Below are positions 52,078-60,059 of a stretch of DNA of 64,000 nucleotides, one piece after another. The translations under genes and the position numbers were made by a program. Position 1 is the stretch's first letter. Every line of letters starts with the position of its first letter. This stretch comes from IMCC45349 sp047219225 (GTDB lineage: Bacteria > Bacteroidota > Bacteroidia > Flavobacteriales > Flavobacteriaceae), in contig NZ_CP178208.1 of assembly GCF_047219225.1 (NCBI RefSeq), positions 868,001 to 932,000 on the forward strand. Reading direction: 5' to 3'. The notes below the pieces were generated by a model. That model had not been told where the DNA came from and ran no database searches. It worked only from the letters and a program-made list of their open reading frames with translations.

Positions 52078-53663
52078 TGCAAATTCTAACTTTTATACTA
52101 TTTACGCTTTTTGTAGCCATTATTTCATATTGGAAAACAAGAAAAACAGATGAATCTAGTCATGATGGTTATTTTCTTGGAGGGCGAAGTTTAACAGGAG
52201 TTGTTATTGCTGGTTCCTTATTACTTACTAACCTTTCTACAGAACAAATTGTTGGGCTTAATGGTGCAGCTTTTAAAGATGGAATTTTAGTGATGGCTTG
52301 GGAAACATTAGCTGCTATAGCAATGGTAGTTACAGCTGTATTCTTATTACCACGCTATCTTAAAGGAGGCATTACTACTGTACCGCAGTTTTTGGAACAA
52401 CGCTATGATAAAGTTACAAAAACCATTACCTCCGGATTGTTTTTAAGTGGTTATGCTATTGTGCTATTACCTATTGTATTATACTCTGGTGCATTAGCAT
52501 TAAGTAACATGTTTGACATTCCTGAATTATTAGGTGTATCAAAATCTACTGCCTTATGGATAACAGTTTGGAGTATTGGAATCATTGGTTCTATTTATGC
52601 CATTTTTGGAGGGTTAAAAGCAGTAGCGGTTTCAGACACTATCAATGCAGTTGGATTATTAATTGGTGGAATGCTAATTCCTGTTTTTGGTTTATTAGCT
52701 ATTGGAGACGGAAGTATTTCTGATGGAATTTCAACTTTGATAACTGATAACCCCGAAAAATTTAAATCTCTTGGTGGACCTAAATCATCTATTCCATGGG
52801 AAACTATTTTTACAGGAATGATGTTAGTTCAATTATTTTATTGGGGAACGAATCAAGCTATCATTCAACGCGCTTTAGGTGCTAAAAACTTAAAAGAAGG
52901 TCAAAAAGGATTGCTATTAGCTTCCTTTATAAAAATACTAGGCCCTTTAATTGTGGTACTTCCAGGTATTATTGCTTATCATATGTTTGGAGGACAATTA
53001 GATAATCCTGATGAAGCATATCCAATGTTAGTAGAACGTGTTTTACCTGATGCTTGGTTAGGCTTTTTCGCTGCAGTTTTATTTGGTGCAATTTTAAGCT
53101 CCTTTAATTCAGCTTTAAACAGCTCTGTAACACTTTTTGGTGTTGATATTTATAAATCACATTTTAATAAAGAAGCTGATGAAATAAAGGTTGTAAAAGT
53201 TGGCAAAAGCTTCGGAATTATTTTAGCTATCGTATCCATGCTAATTGCGCCTTTAATTGCCAATGCACCTGATGGTTTGTTTAGTTATTTGCAAGAAATA
53301 AATGGCTGTTATAGCATTCCTATACTAACCATAATTGTGGTTGGCTACTTTACTAAGTATGTTCCAGCAATTGCGGCTAAAGTTGCTATTTTTTCTGGTG
53401 TAATTTTATACAGCATTAGCCAATTTATTTTAAAACCATTAGTTTTTGGAGAAGATAATTATCCGCATTTTTTACATGTTATGGCAATTTTATTTGTACT
53501 AAACATTTTAATCATGCTATTAATAAGTAAATACAAACCAAGAAAAGAAGCATATATTTTATCATACTCTAAACAAGTTGACATTACTCCTTGGAGACAT
53601 GTGCAATCAGTTGGTATTGGAATTTGTATTATTGTATTAGCCATCTATATTTATTTCATGTAA
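52077..53663 (+). CDS. Sodium/solute symporter (SSS/SLC5 family), probably galactose
   Basis: 528 residues, about 14 membrane segments. Family features are YWKTRKTDESSHDGYFLGGRSLTGVVIAG, SLLLTNLSTEQIVGLNGAAF in the first helix pair, VPQFLEQRYDK, YGTNQAIIQRALGAKN-like sequence (here FYWGTNQAIIQRALGAKN) and GAILSSFNSALNSSVTLFG, where sodium-site serines lie. The group includes the galactose/glucose symporters. Its ATG shares one base with the GH2 stop, and galK begins directly after its stop, so uptake of galactose released by GH2 is the natural reading. Confidence 0.9.
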   Translation: MQILTFILFTLFVAIISYWKTRKTDESSHDGYFLGGRSLTGVVIAGSLLLTNLSTEQIVGLNGAAFKDGILVMAWETLAAIAMVVTAVFLLPRYLKGGITTVPQFLEQRYDKVTKTITSGLFLSGYAIVLLPIVLYSGALALSNMFDIPELLGVSKSTALWITVWSIGIIGSIYAIFGGLKAVAVSDTINAVGLLIGGMLIPVFGLLAIGDGSISDGISTLITDNPEKFKSLGGPKSSIPWETIFTGMMLVQLFYWGTNQAIIQRALGAKNLKEGQKGLLLASFIKILGPLIVVLPGIIAYHMFGGQLDNPDEAYPMLVERVLPDAWLGFFAAVLFGAILSSFNSALNSSVTLFGVDIYKSHFNKEADEIKVVKVGKSFGIILAIVSMLIAPLIANAPDGLFSYLQEINGCYSIPILTIIVVGYFTKYVPAIAAKVAIFSGVILYSISQFILKPLVFGEDNYPHFLHVMAILFVLNILIMLLISKYKPRKEAYILSYSKQVDITPWRHVQSVGIGICIIVLAIYIYFM

Positions 53664-54815
53664 ATGAAAGAACTTAAACAAAAAATTCACTCAAGATTTA
53701 AAGCAGAATTTAAATCTGAACCTATACTTGTATTTGCACCTGGTCGAATAAATTTAATAGGAGAACATACCGACTATAACAATGGTTATGTACTTCCTGC
53801 TGCAATTGACAAAGGTATTGTTGTAGCAATACAAAAAAATAATAACCAATCATCTAATGTTATTGCAAATGACATTAATGAAAACTTTACATTTTCAGTA
53901 AATAACACTTCATCAAAAAAGAAAGGTGATTGGAGAAATTATATTATTGGTATCGTAAACGAATTACTTAAAGCTAAAAAGCCAATAGAAAATTTCAACC
54001 TCGTCTTTGGAGGGAATATTCCAAATGGTTCTGGTATGTCCTCATCAGCAGCTTTAGAAAACAGCATTGTTTTTGGACTAAATGAGTTATTCAATTTAAA
54101 TCTTACTAAAGAAGAAATGATTTTCATTTCTCAAAAGGCAGAGCACAACTACGTAGGTGTAAATTGTGGCATTATGGATCAATATGCCAGTATGTTTGGA
54201 AAAAAAGACACTGCCATTCTATTAGACTGTAAAGATTTAAAGGCAAAAACAATTGACCTTATACTTGATAAGCATACTTTTTTATTAATAAATACAAATG
54301 TTAAACACAGTTTAGCCGAAAGCGCTTATAATGAACGTAGAGCTGTTTGCGAACAAATAGCTTCATTATTAAACAAAAATAGCCTTAGAGAAGTAAGTGA
54401 AGATGAATTGGTTTCTATAAAAGAAAAATTATCAGACACACATTTTCAAAAGGCACTATATGTTATTCAAGAAAACAATCGAGTTCTAGAAGCTGTTGAA
54501 GCAATTCATAATAATGATGTGCAAAAGTTAGGCGCTTTATTATTTGCTTCGCATAGAGGTCTTCAAAAACAATATAAAGTTAGCTGTAAAGAACTAGATT
54601 TTTTAGTTGATTATGCTCAAAAGTCTGATACTGTTATAGGAGCTAGAATGATGGGAGGAGGCTTTGGTGGTTGCACTATAAACTTGATAAAAATAGAAAA
54701 TGTTGAAGCTTTTAAAACTGAAATCTCTCAACTATACAACAATACGTTTAAAAATGAATGCTCTACCTACACAATTAACCTTGGAGATGGCACCAAATTA
54801 ATAAGCAACGATTAA
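53664..54815 (+). CDS. galK: Galactokinase
   Basis: 383 residues of the GHMP kinase family. It has the galactokinase signature FAPGRINLIGEHTDYNNGYV, the phosphate loop NIPNGSGMSSSAALENS and GARMMGGGFGGCTINL. GVNCGIMDQYASMFGK carries the catalytic-base Asp region. It phosphorylates alpha-galactose at C1 in the Leloir pathway. It abuts the symporter and precedes galT by one base. A mutarotase and GalE (UDP-galactose epimerase) are not in the window and must be encoded elsewhere. Confidence 0.97.
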   Translation: MKELKQKIHSRFKAEFKSEPILVFAPGRINLIGEHTDYNNGYVLPAAIDKGIVVAIQKNNNQSSNVIANDINENFTFSVNNTSSKKKGDWRNYIIGIVNELLKAKKPIENFNLVFGGNIPNGSGMSSSAALENSIVFGLNELFNLNLTKEEMIFISQKAEHNYVGVNCGIMDQYASMFGKKDTAILLDCKDLKAKTIDLILDKHTFLLINTNVKHSLAESAYNERRAVCEQIASLLNKNSLREVSEDELVSIKEKLSDTHFQKALYVIQENNRVLEAVEAIHNNDVQKLGALLFASHRGLQKQYKVSCKELDFLVDYAQKSDTVIGARMMGGGFGGCTINLIKIENVEAFKTEISQLYNNTFKNECSTYTINLGDGTKLISND

Positions 54816-54816
54816 G

Positions 54817-55842
54817 ATGTCTCAAAATTTACAAGACTACTCACATAAACGTTTTAATATTTTAACAGGCGAATGGGTTTTAGTATCACCTCATCGCGCC
54901 AAACGTCCTTGGCAAGGGCAGGAAGAAACTTTAAATCACGAATCACGTCCAAAACATGATTCTAATTGTTATTTATGTGCAGGAAACAAAAGGGCGAATG
55001 GAGAGACAAACCCTAATTATGATGATGTTTTTGTATTTACTAATGATTTTGCAGCATTACAAAACAATTCTCCATCTTTTTCGGTAAATGAAGGTTTATT
55101 AATTGCTGAAAGTGAAAAAGGTATTTGCAAAGTGGTTTGTTTTAGTCCAGACCATTCAAAAAGTTTAGCTGAATTAAATGTTTTATCTATATCTAAGGTT
55201 ATAGAAACTTGGAAAAATGAATACACCACATTAGGTAATGAGAAACACATTAACTATGTCCAAATTTTCGAAAACAAAGGAGCTGTTATGGGTTGTAGCA
55301 ACCCACATCCACATGGTCAAATTTGGAGTCAATCAAATTTACCTAATGAAGTTTTAAAAAAAGACAAACAGCAACAACAGTACTTTCAAAAAACAAAAAA
55401 CAGTCTTTTATCTGATTACTTAAAACAAGAATTAGAAAATAAAGAACGAATTGTTTTTGAAAATCACTCCTTTGTTATTTTAACTCCTTTTTGGGCTATT
55501 TGGCCATATGAAACGATGATTATTCCAAAAACTCATCAACAAAATATATCTCAATTATCAAAAGAGGAAACCACTCATTTTTCTGAAGCAATTTCTACTA
55601 TTACCAAAGCATACGATACATTATTCAATTGTTCTTTTCCTTATTCAAGTGGTATACATCAATCACCAACAAACAATAGAAATAATTCACATTGGCATTG
55701 GCACATGAGTTTTTATCCTCCCTTATTAAGAAGTGCAACTGTTAAAAAATTTATGGTTGGTTATGAAATGTTTGGTTCTCCACAGCGAGATATAACAGTA
55801 GAACATGCTGCAAAAACTTTACGTAAATTAGTTAACCAGTAA
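54817..55842 (+). CDS. galT: Galactose-1-phosphate uridylyltransferase
   Basis: 341 residues. Motifs are RFNILTGEWVLVSPHRAKRPWQG, the zinc-site region CYLCAGNKRANGETNP (CxxC), the active-site GCSNPHPHGQIWSQ (His-Pro-His, nucleophile the middle His) and the second HIT half WHWHMSFYPPLLRS. It exchanges UDP-glucose and galactose 1-phosphate, giving glucose 1-phosphate and UDP-galactose. It is cytoplasmic and co-transcribed with galK. Confidence 0.96.
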   Translation: MSQNLQDYSHKRFNILTGEWVLVSPHRAKRPWQGQEETLNHESRPKHDSNCYLCAGNKRANGETNPNYDDVFVFTNDFAALQNNSPSFSVNEGLLIAESEKGICKVVCFSPDHSKSLAELNVLSISKVIETWKNEYTTLGNEKHINYVQIFENKGAVMGCSNPHPHGQIWSQSNLPNEVLKKDKQQQQYFQKTKNSLLSDYLKQELENKERIVFENHSFVILTPFWAIWPYETMIIPKTHQQNISQLSKEETTHFSEAISTITKAYDTLFNCSFPYSSGIHQSPTNNRNNSHWHWHMSFYPPLLRSATVKKFMVGYEMFGSPQRDITVEHAAKTLRKLVNQ

Positions 55843-55853
55843 CAATGATTATC

Positions 55854-56285
55854 ATGAAACGTTTTTTTTATTTAACTATACCCCTTTTGTTAACTTTTTC
55901 ATGCAACTCATTTAATGAAGAAAATGATAAAGCCACCATACTTTCTATTATGAAAGCGCAAGAAGTTGCTTGGTCAAATCATGATATTGATGCTTTTATG
56001 GAAGGTTATTGGAAAAATGATTCTCTGAAATTTTATGGAGCTAGTGGTTTAACTTACGGTTGGCAAAAAACCCTTGATAATTATAAGAAACGTTACCCTA
56101 CAAAAAATGAAACTGGTAACTTAAAATTTAAAATTAATAGTATATCTAAAATCAGTAACGATTCATATTATGTTATGGGCGAGTATCATTTAACACGACC
56201 AATTAGCAATGCCAATGGTGTATTTATGATAATCTTTAAAAGGATTAATGGCCAATGGAAAATTGTAGCTGATACTTCCTGTTAA
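55854..56285 (+). CDS. Small NTF2-like (SnoaL/DUF4440-type) lipoprotein
   Basis: 143 residues from the second ATG (MKRFFYLTIPLLLTFSCNS, lipobox Cys at residue 17); three extra residues (MII) are possible. The rest is an NTF2-like cone fold: ATILSIMKAQEVAWSNHDIDAFMEGYWKND, then the strands SYYVMGEYHLTR and GVFMIIFKRINGQWKIVADTSC. Such domains serve as ligand pockets or small enzymes; no function can be assigned. It is the last gene of the galactose operon, and its stop overlaps that of the convergent peptidase gene, so no separate terminator exists between the two operons. Confidence 0.78.
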   Translation: MKRFFYLTIPLLLTFSCNSFNEENDKATILSIMKAQEVAWSNHDIDAFMEGYWKNDSLKFYGASGLTYGWQKTLDNYKKRYPTKNETGNLKFKINSISKISNDSYYVMGEYHLTRPISNANGVFMIIFKRINGQWKIVADTSC

Positions 56286-57508
56286 TTTTCTAAAGTTATG
56301 CCAAATGGATCTTCAATAGTATGCATTGGTGCTGTGAACCATTTTGGACCTTCTTTAGTCATATAAATATGATCTTCATGACGAATTCCAAACTTATCTG
56401 GTACACAAATCATAGGCTCATTACTAAACGTCATTCCTTCCTTTAAAACAGTATCGCTGCCTCTTACAATATAAGGCCACTCATGTATATCTAAACCTAT
56501 ACCATGTCCTGTTCTGTGAGGTAAACCAGGAAGTTCGTAATCACCACTTAAGCCATGTGACAATAACACTTCTCTCGATGCATCATCTACCGAACCACAA
56601 GTAGCACCTAGTTGTGAAGCTTTAAAAGCTACTAACTGTGTTTCTTTTTCTACGTTCCAAATACGCTTTTGTTCCTCATTAGCTTCACCAAACACATAGG
56701 TTCTTGTTATATCAGATATGTAATCGTGAATCACACATCCTGTATCGATGAGTACCATTTCGCCTTCCTCCAGATTCTTAGGCGATTTTACGCCATGAGG
56801 AAATGAAGAATCTACACCAAACAACACTATACAAAAATACGATCCAGCTGAAGCGCCATGACGCTTATGTGCTTCATGTATAAAGTCGGTTACTTCCTTA
56901 GCACTTATTCCAGGATATAAAATTCTAGCAGCTGCTTTTTGAACTTCTAAAGTAATATTCATAGCATGTTGCATAATTGCTATTTCTGCTTCAGATTTTA
57001 TCATTCTGCAACCTGCTGTAATTAGTTTGGCATCTACTAAATTGAGATTTGCATTCGCTTTTGTGATTCCATTTGTTACAAAAAAAGGCGTAGCTTCATC
57101 TATATAAACCCTCCCATCTGTAATATTATTTTCAGAAAGTATGTCACTAAATAACTCATAAGGACTTTCGTGCTCTTCCCAACATCTCACCTTTCCTTCA
57201 ACCAACATAAAATCCAAAATAGTACCTTCTTCAAATTTAGGAGCAATGTACTCAAGAGTTCCATCTTGAAAAAGAAGAGCTCCAACCATACGCTCACTCG
57301 AGTTCCAGCGCATACCAGTAAAATAATACAGATTTGTTCCTGCATGTAAATACACAGCCAAAGCATTTTCACCTTTCATAAGCTCACAAGCATTTTTAAT
57401 GCGTGCTTCAAACTCTGCTTTTTGGATTGGTTTTACTAAATGTGCTGTTGGTTTTATAGCAGCTAATTCTGCTTCAATGCTTGAGCCTCCTATTCCGTAA
57501 GTTTTCAT
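56282..57508 (-). CDS. M24-family Xaa-Pro peptidase (prolidase/aminopeptidase P like)
   Basis: 408 residues with an N-terminal creatinase-like domain and C-terminal pita-bread domain. Metal ligands are LIDTGCVIHDYISDITRTYV (Asp, Asp), RTGHGIGLDIHEWPY (His), SNEPMICV (Glu) and IRHEDHIYMT (Glu). It has no obvious signal peptide. The family cleaves the Xaa-Pro or Xaa-Hyp bond in peptides or dipeptides. It is last in the convergent operon, 8 bases after the second M24 gene. Together the two should cover peptides that general peptidases leave untouched. Confidence 0.88.
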   Translation of the reverse strand: MKTYGIGGSSIEAELAAIKPTAHLVKPIQKAEFEARIKNACELMKGENALAVYLHAGTNLYYFTGMRWNSSERMVGALLFQDGTLEYIAPKFEEGTILDFMLVEGKVRCWEEHESPYELFSDILSENNITDGRVYIDEATPFFVTNGITKANANLNLVDAKLITAGCRMIKSEAEIAIMQHAMNITLEVQKAAARILYPGISAKEVTDFIHEAHKRHGASAGSYFCIVLFGVDSSFPHGVKSPKNLEEGEMVLIDTGCVIHDYISDITRTYVFGEANEEQKRIWNVEKETQLVAFKASQLGATCGSVDDASREVLLSHGLSGDYELPGLPHRTGHGIGLDIHEWPYIVRGSDTVLKEGMTFSNEPMICVPDKFGIRHEDHIYMTKEGPKWFTAPMHTIEDPFGITLEN

Positions 57509-57516
57509 GAATTGTA

Positions 57517-58806
57517 TTAGTTATTCATTAATGATTCTATCTCATTTATTTCTATTGGCATAGCTTCTGTGAGATTAACATTCCCTTCTTTAGTTATTAG
57601 ATAATCATTTTCTAAACGACAGCCAATACCTTCTTCTGCTATATAAATTCCAGGTTCGCAAGTAAACACCATCCCTTCTTCTATGGTTCTATATGGTCCA
57701 ACATCGTGCACATCTAAACCAATATGATGTGCAGTTCCATGCATGAAGTATTTTTTATACAAAGGTTTTTTGGGATCTTGGTTAGCTACATCATTAGCAT
57801 TAAGTAATCCTAATTTTATAAGTTCTGCTTCAACTAAACTTGCCATATTTTTTTCATAATCAGCATGTGGTATTCCAGGTTTCAACAATTTAGAACCTTC
57901 CTTTAAGCAATGCAACACAGAACTATATACCTCTTTTTGCCTTTCAGAAAACTTCCCATTTACAGGAAAACAACGTGTTGTATCGCTATTATAATTAGCA
58001 TAACATACACCAAAATCTAAAAGTATCATGTCACCATCTTTACATTCGTTATCATTTGTATTATAATGTAATGCACAGGCATTTTTACCAGAAGCAACAA
58101 TAGGCTTAAAGGCATGACGCGTAGCTCCAGATTTCACTAGATTATAGGTTAACTCTGCTTCCAGCTCATATTCCATCATACTTGGCTGACAAGCTTTTAA
58201 AACACGTTTAAAACTTTCAACACTAATATCAGCAGCCTTTTGTATTTGCTTCACTTCTTCTTCAGATTTTATTTGACGTAATTCTCTAGTGATTTTTGCT
58301 GCACGATGACAGTCGTGCAAAGGGTATTTTTGTTTGCACCATTTTATCATTCTATCTTGCTGAGTTTCTTGATCTTTAGTGACACGTTTTATATGTTCAT
58401 TGTGGCCTAAATAAAATCCATCAGCCTCAAAAGCCATATATTGTAATAAGGTTTCAAAATCATGTAACCATTCTACTCTATCAATACCTGAAATTTTAGT
58501 TGCTTGTTCTTTAGTTAACTTTTCGCCATCCCAAATTTTAATATGCTCATTGGTTTCTTTTACAAATAGAATTGCGCGATTCTCTTCCTTATAAGCATCT
58601 GGATAAAGCATCAAAATTGTATCTTCTTGATCTATTCCAGACAGATAAAACAAATCATTATTTTGTGTAAAACCCATAACATCATCAGCATTATTATGCT
58701 TTACATCATTTGATGTTAATATAGCTATGGTATTAGGCTTCATTTTTGAAATAAAATTGTTCCTATTCTTTATAAATAATGAATTTGAAATGGAATCGTA
58801 ACGCAT
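57517..58806 (-). CDS. pepP: Xaa-Pro aminopeptidase (aminopeptidase P, M24B)
   Basis: 429 residues. An AMP_N domain comes first (residues about 10-140: NNFISKMKPNTIAILTSND, NDLFYLSGIDQEDTILMLYP). The M24B catalytic domain has LLDFGVCYANYNSDTTRCFP (Asp, Asp), FMHGTAHHIGLDVHDVG (His), FTCEPGIYIAEEGIGCRLEND (Glu, Glu). It removes the first residue from peptides whose second residue is proline. Cytoplasmic by lack of signal. It lies 4 bases after the FAD dehydrogenase gene. Confidence 0.92.
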   Translation of the reverse strand: MRYDSISNSLFIKNRNNFISKMKPNTIAILTSNDVKHNNADDVMGFTQNNDLFYLSGIDQEDTILMLYPDAYKEENRAILFVKETNEHIKIWDGEKLTKEQATKISGIDRVEWLHDFETLLQYMAFEADGFYLGHNEHIKRVTKDQETQQDRMIKWCKQKYPLHDCHRAAKITRELRQIKSEEEVKQIQKAADISVESFKRVLKACQPSMMEYELEAELTYNLVKSGATRHAFKPIVASGKNACALHYNTNDNECKDGDMILLDFGVCYANYNSDTTRCFPVNGKFSERQKEVYSSVLHCLKEGSKLLKPGIPHADYEKNMASLVEAELIKLGLLNANDVANQDPKKPLYKKYFMHGTAHHIGLDVHDVGPYRTIEEGMVFTCEPGIYIAEEGIGCRLENDYLITKEGNVNLTEAMPIEINEIESLMNN

Positions 58807-58810
58807 AATT

Positions 58811-60058
58811 TTAAAATTTTCTATCTGGATTATAAGATGATAAATCTAATGATGTTTTTTTGTTTGAAATAATTTCGGATACTAATTTTCCAGTTGCTGG
58901 CCCTAAACTCCACCCCATCATAGCATGGCCAGTAGCAATGGTTAAATTACTGCATTTTGAAGATTTCCCAATATAAGGTAAACCATCTGGTGAACAAGGT
59001 CTCAAACCACATTGTGCAGCTTTCTTTTCTGTGTCATAAATTTCCAACCCGTTATAATAGTTACTTGCTGCATTTGCAATAGCATTAACTCTTACAGGAT
59101 TTATATCGTGATTAATACCATCAATTTCCATAGTACCAGCAAAACGCGTAAAACCTTCCATTGGAGTAACTGCTACTTTAGCTTCGCATAAAATAGATGG
59201 AATGGTTATATTAGTTTCTCTTTCAACATTTATACGATAGCCTTTCCCTGCTTGTATTGGAATTTCAATCCCTAGTTTTTTAGTGAGTAATGGGCTCCAA
59301 CTACCTGCTGCCATAACAACCTCATCTGTTTTATAAGTCCCTTTGCTAGTTACCACACTAGAAATTGCATTGCTAGACACTTCAATATCTTTCACCTCTT
59401 CATTTGCTTGAATTTTCACACCTTGAGCTTTTAAATAAGCTAATATTTTAGGCATAAAATTGGTTGGTGTCATATGAGCATCAGAATGAAAATAAACAGC
59501 ACCTTTTATATTAAGATTGGCATTAGGTTCTATTTTTTTAACCTCTTCAAGTGAAAGGTTTTCAACTTGTAAGCCTTCTTCTATGGCACGTTTTCCAACC
59601 GACCATTCTTCTTCTCCAACCTTATCGGTTTGATAACACATTAACAACCCTTTACGCTCATAATGAAATTCAAAATCGTTTGAAGTCTTCATATCTTCAA
59701 ACAAATCTCTACTTAGTAAATTGATGTCTTTAATAACTGGAATGGCTGCTTCTACTTTTTTAGCCGTTGCCGATTTTTTAAATGCCCAAGACCACTTGAA
59801 GAAGTCTAAATCAACTCTTGGTTTTATATAAAAAGGACTAGACGAATCAAACATCCACTTAATTCCTTTTGTAATCATTCCTGGAGCAGCTAACGGAATG
59901 ATATGACTTGGAGTAATATATCCTGCATTTACATAAGAAGCACCTTCAGAAAAATTAGATTTATCTATTACCGTAACTTGATGTCCTTCCTTTTGTAAAT
60001 AATATGCAGTACATAAACCAATAATCCCTCCACCTATTACAACAACATTTTTACTCAT
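58811..60058 (-). CDS. FAD-dependent D-amino-acid (D-hydroxyproline) dehydrogenase, DadA-like
   Basis: 415 residues. The N-terminal dinucleotide motif is NVVVIGGGIIGLCTAYYLQ with the acidic end VTVIDKS, typical of the DAO (D-amino acid oxidase-like) family; later features are EGASYVNAGYITPSHIIPLAAP, AGSWSPLLTKKLG and the C-terminal GLRPCSPDGLPYIGKS with GHAMMGWSLGPATGKLVSEII. It is between a prolyl-peptidase gene and pepP and shares the operon with a hydroxyproline-epimerase-like gene, so oxidation of cis-4-hydroxy-D-proline (or D-proline) is the likely reaction. Electrons would pass to the respiratory chain or oxygen. Broad D-amino acid use is the alternative. Confidence 0.88.
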   Translation of the reverse strand: MSKNVVVIGGGIIGLCTAYYLQKEGHQVTVIDKSNFSEGASYVNAGYITPSHIIPLAAPGMITKGIKWMFDSSSPFYIKPRVDLDFFKWSWAFKKSATAKKVEAAIPVIKDINLLSRDLFEDMKTSNDFEFHYERKGLLMCYQTDKVGEEEWSVGKRAIEEGLQVENLSLEEVKKIEPNANLNIKGAVYFHSDAHMTPTNFMPKILAYLKAQGVKIQANEEVKDIEVSSNAISSVVTSKGTYKTDEVVMAAGSWSPLLTKKLGIEIPIQAGKGYRINVERETNITIPSILCEAKVAVTPMEGFTRFAGTMEIDGINHDINPVRVNAIANAASNYYNGLEIYDTEKKAAQCGLRPCSPDGLPYIGKSSKCSNLTIATGHAMMGWSLGPATGKLVSEIISNKKTSLDLSSYNPDRKF

Positions 60059-60059
60059 T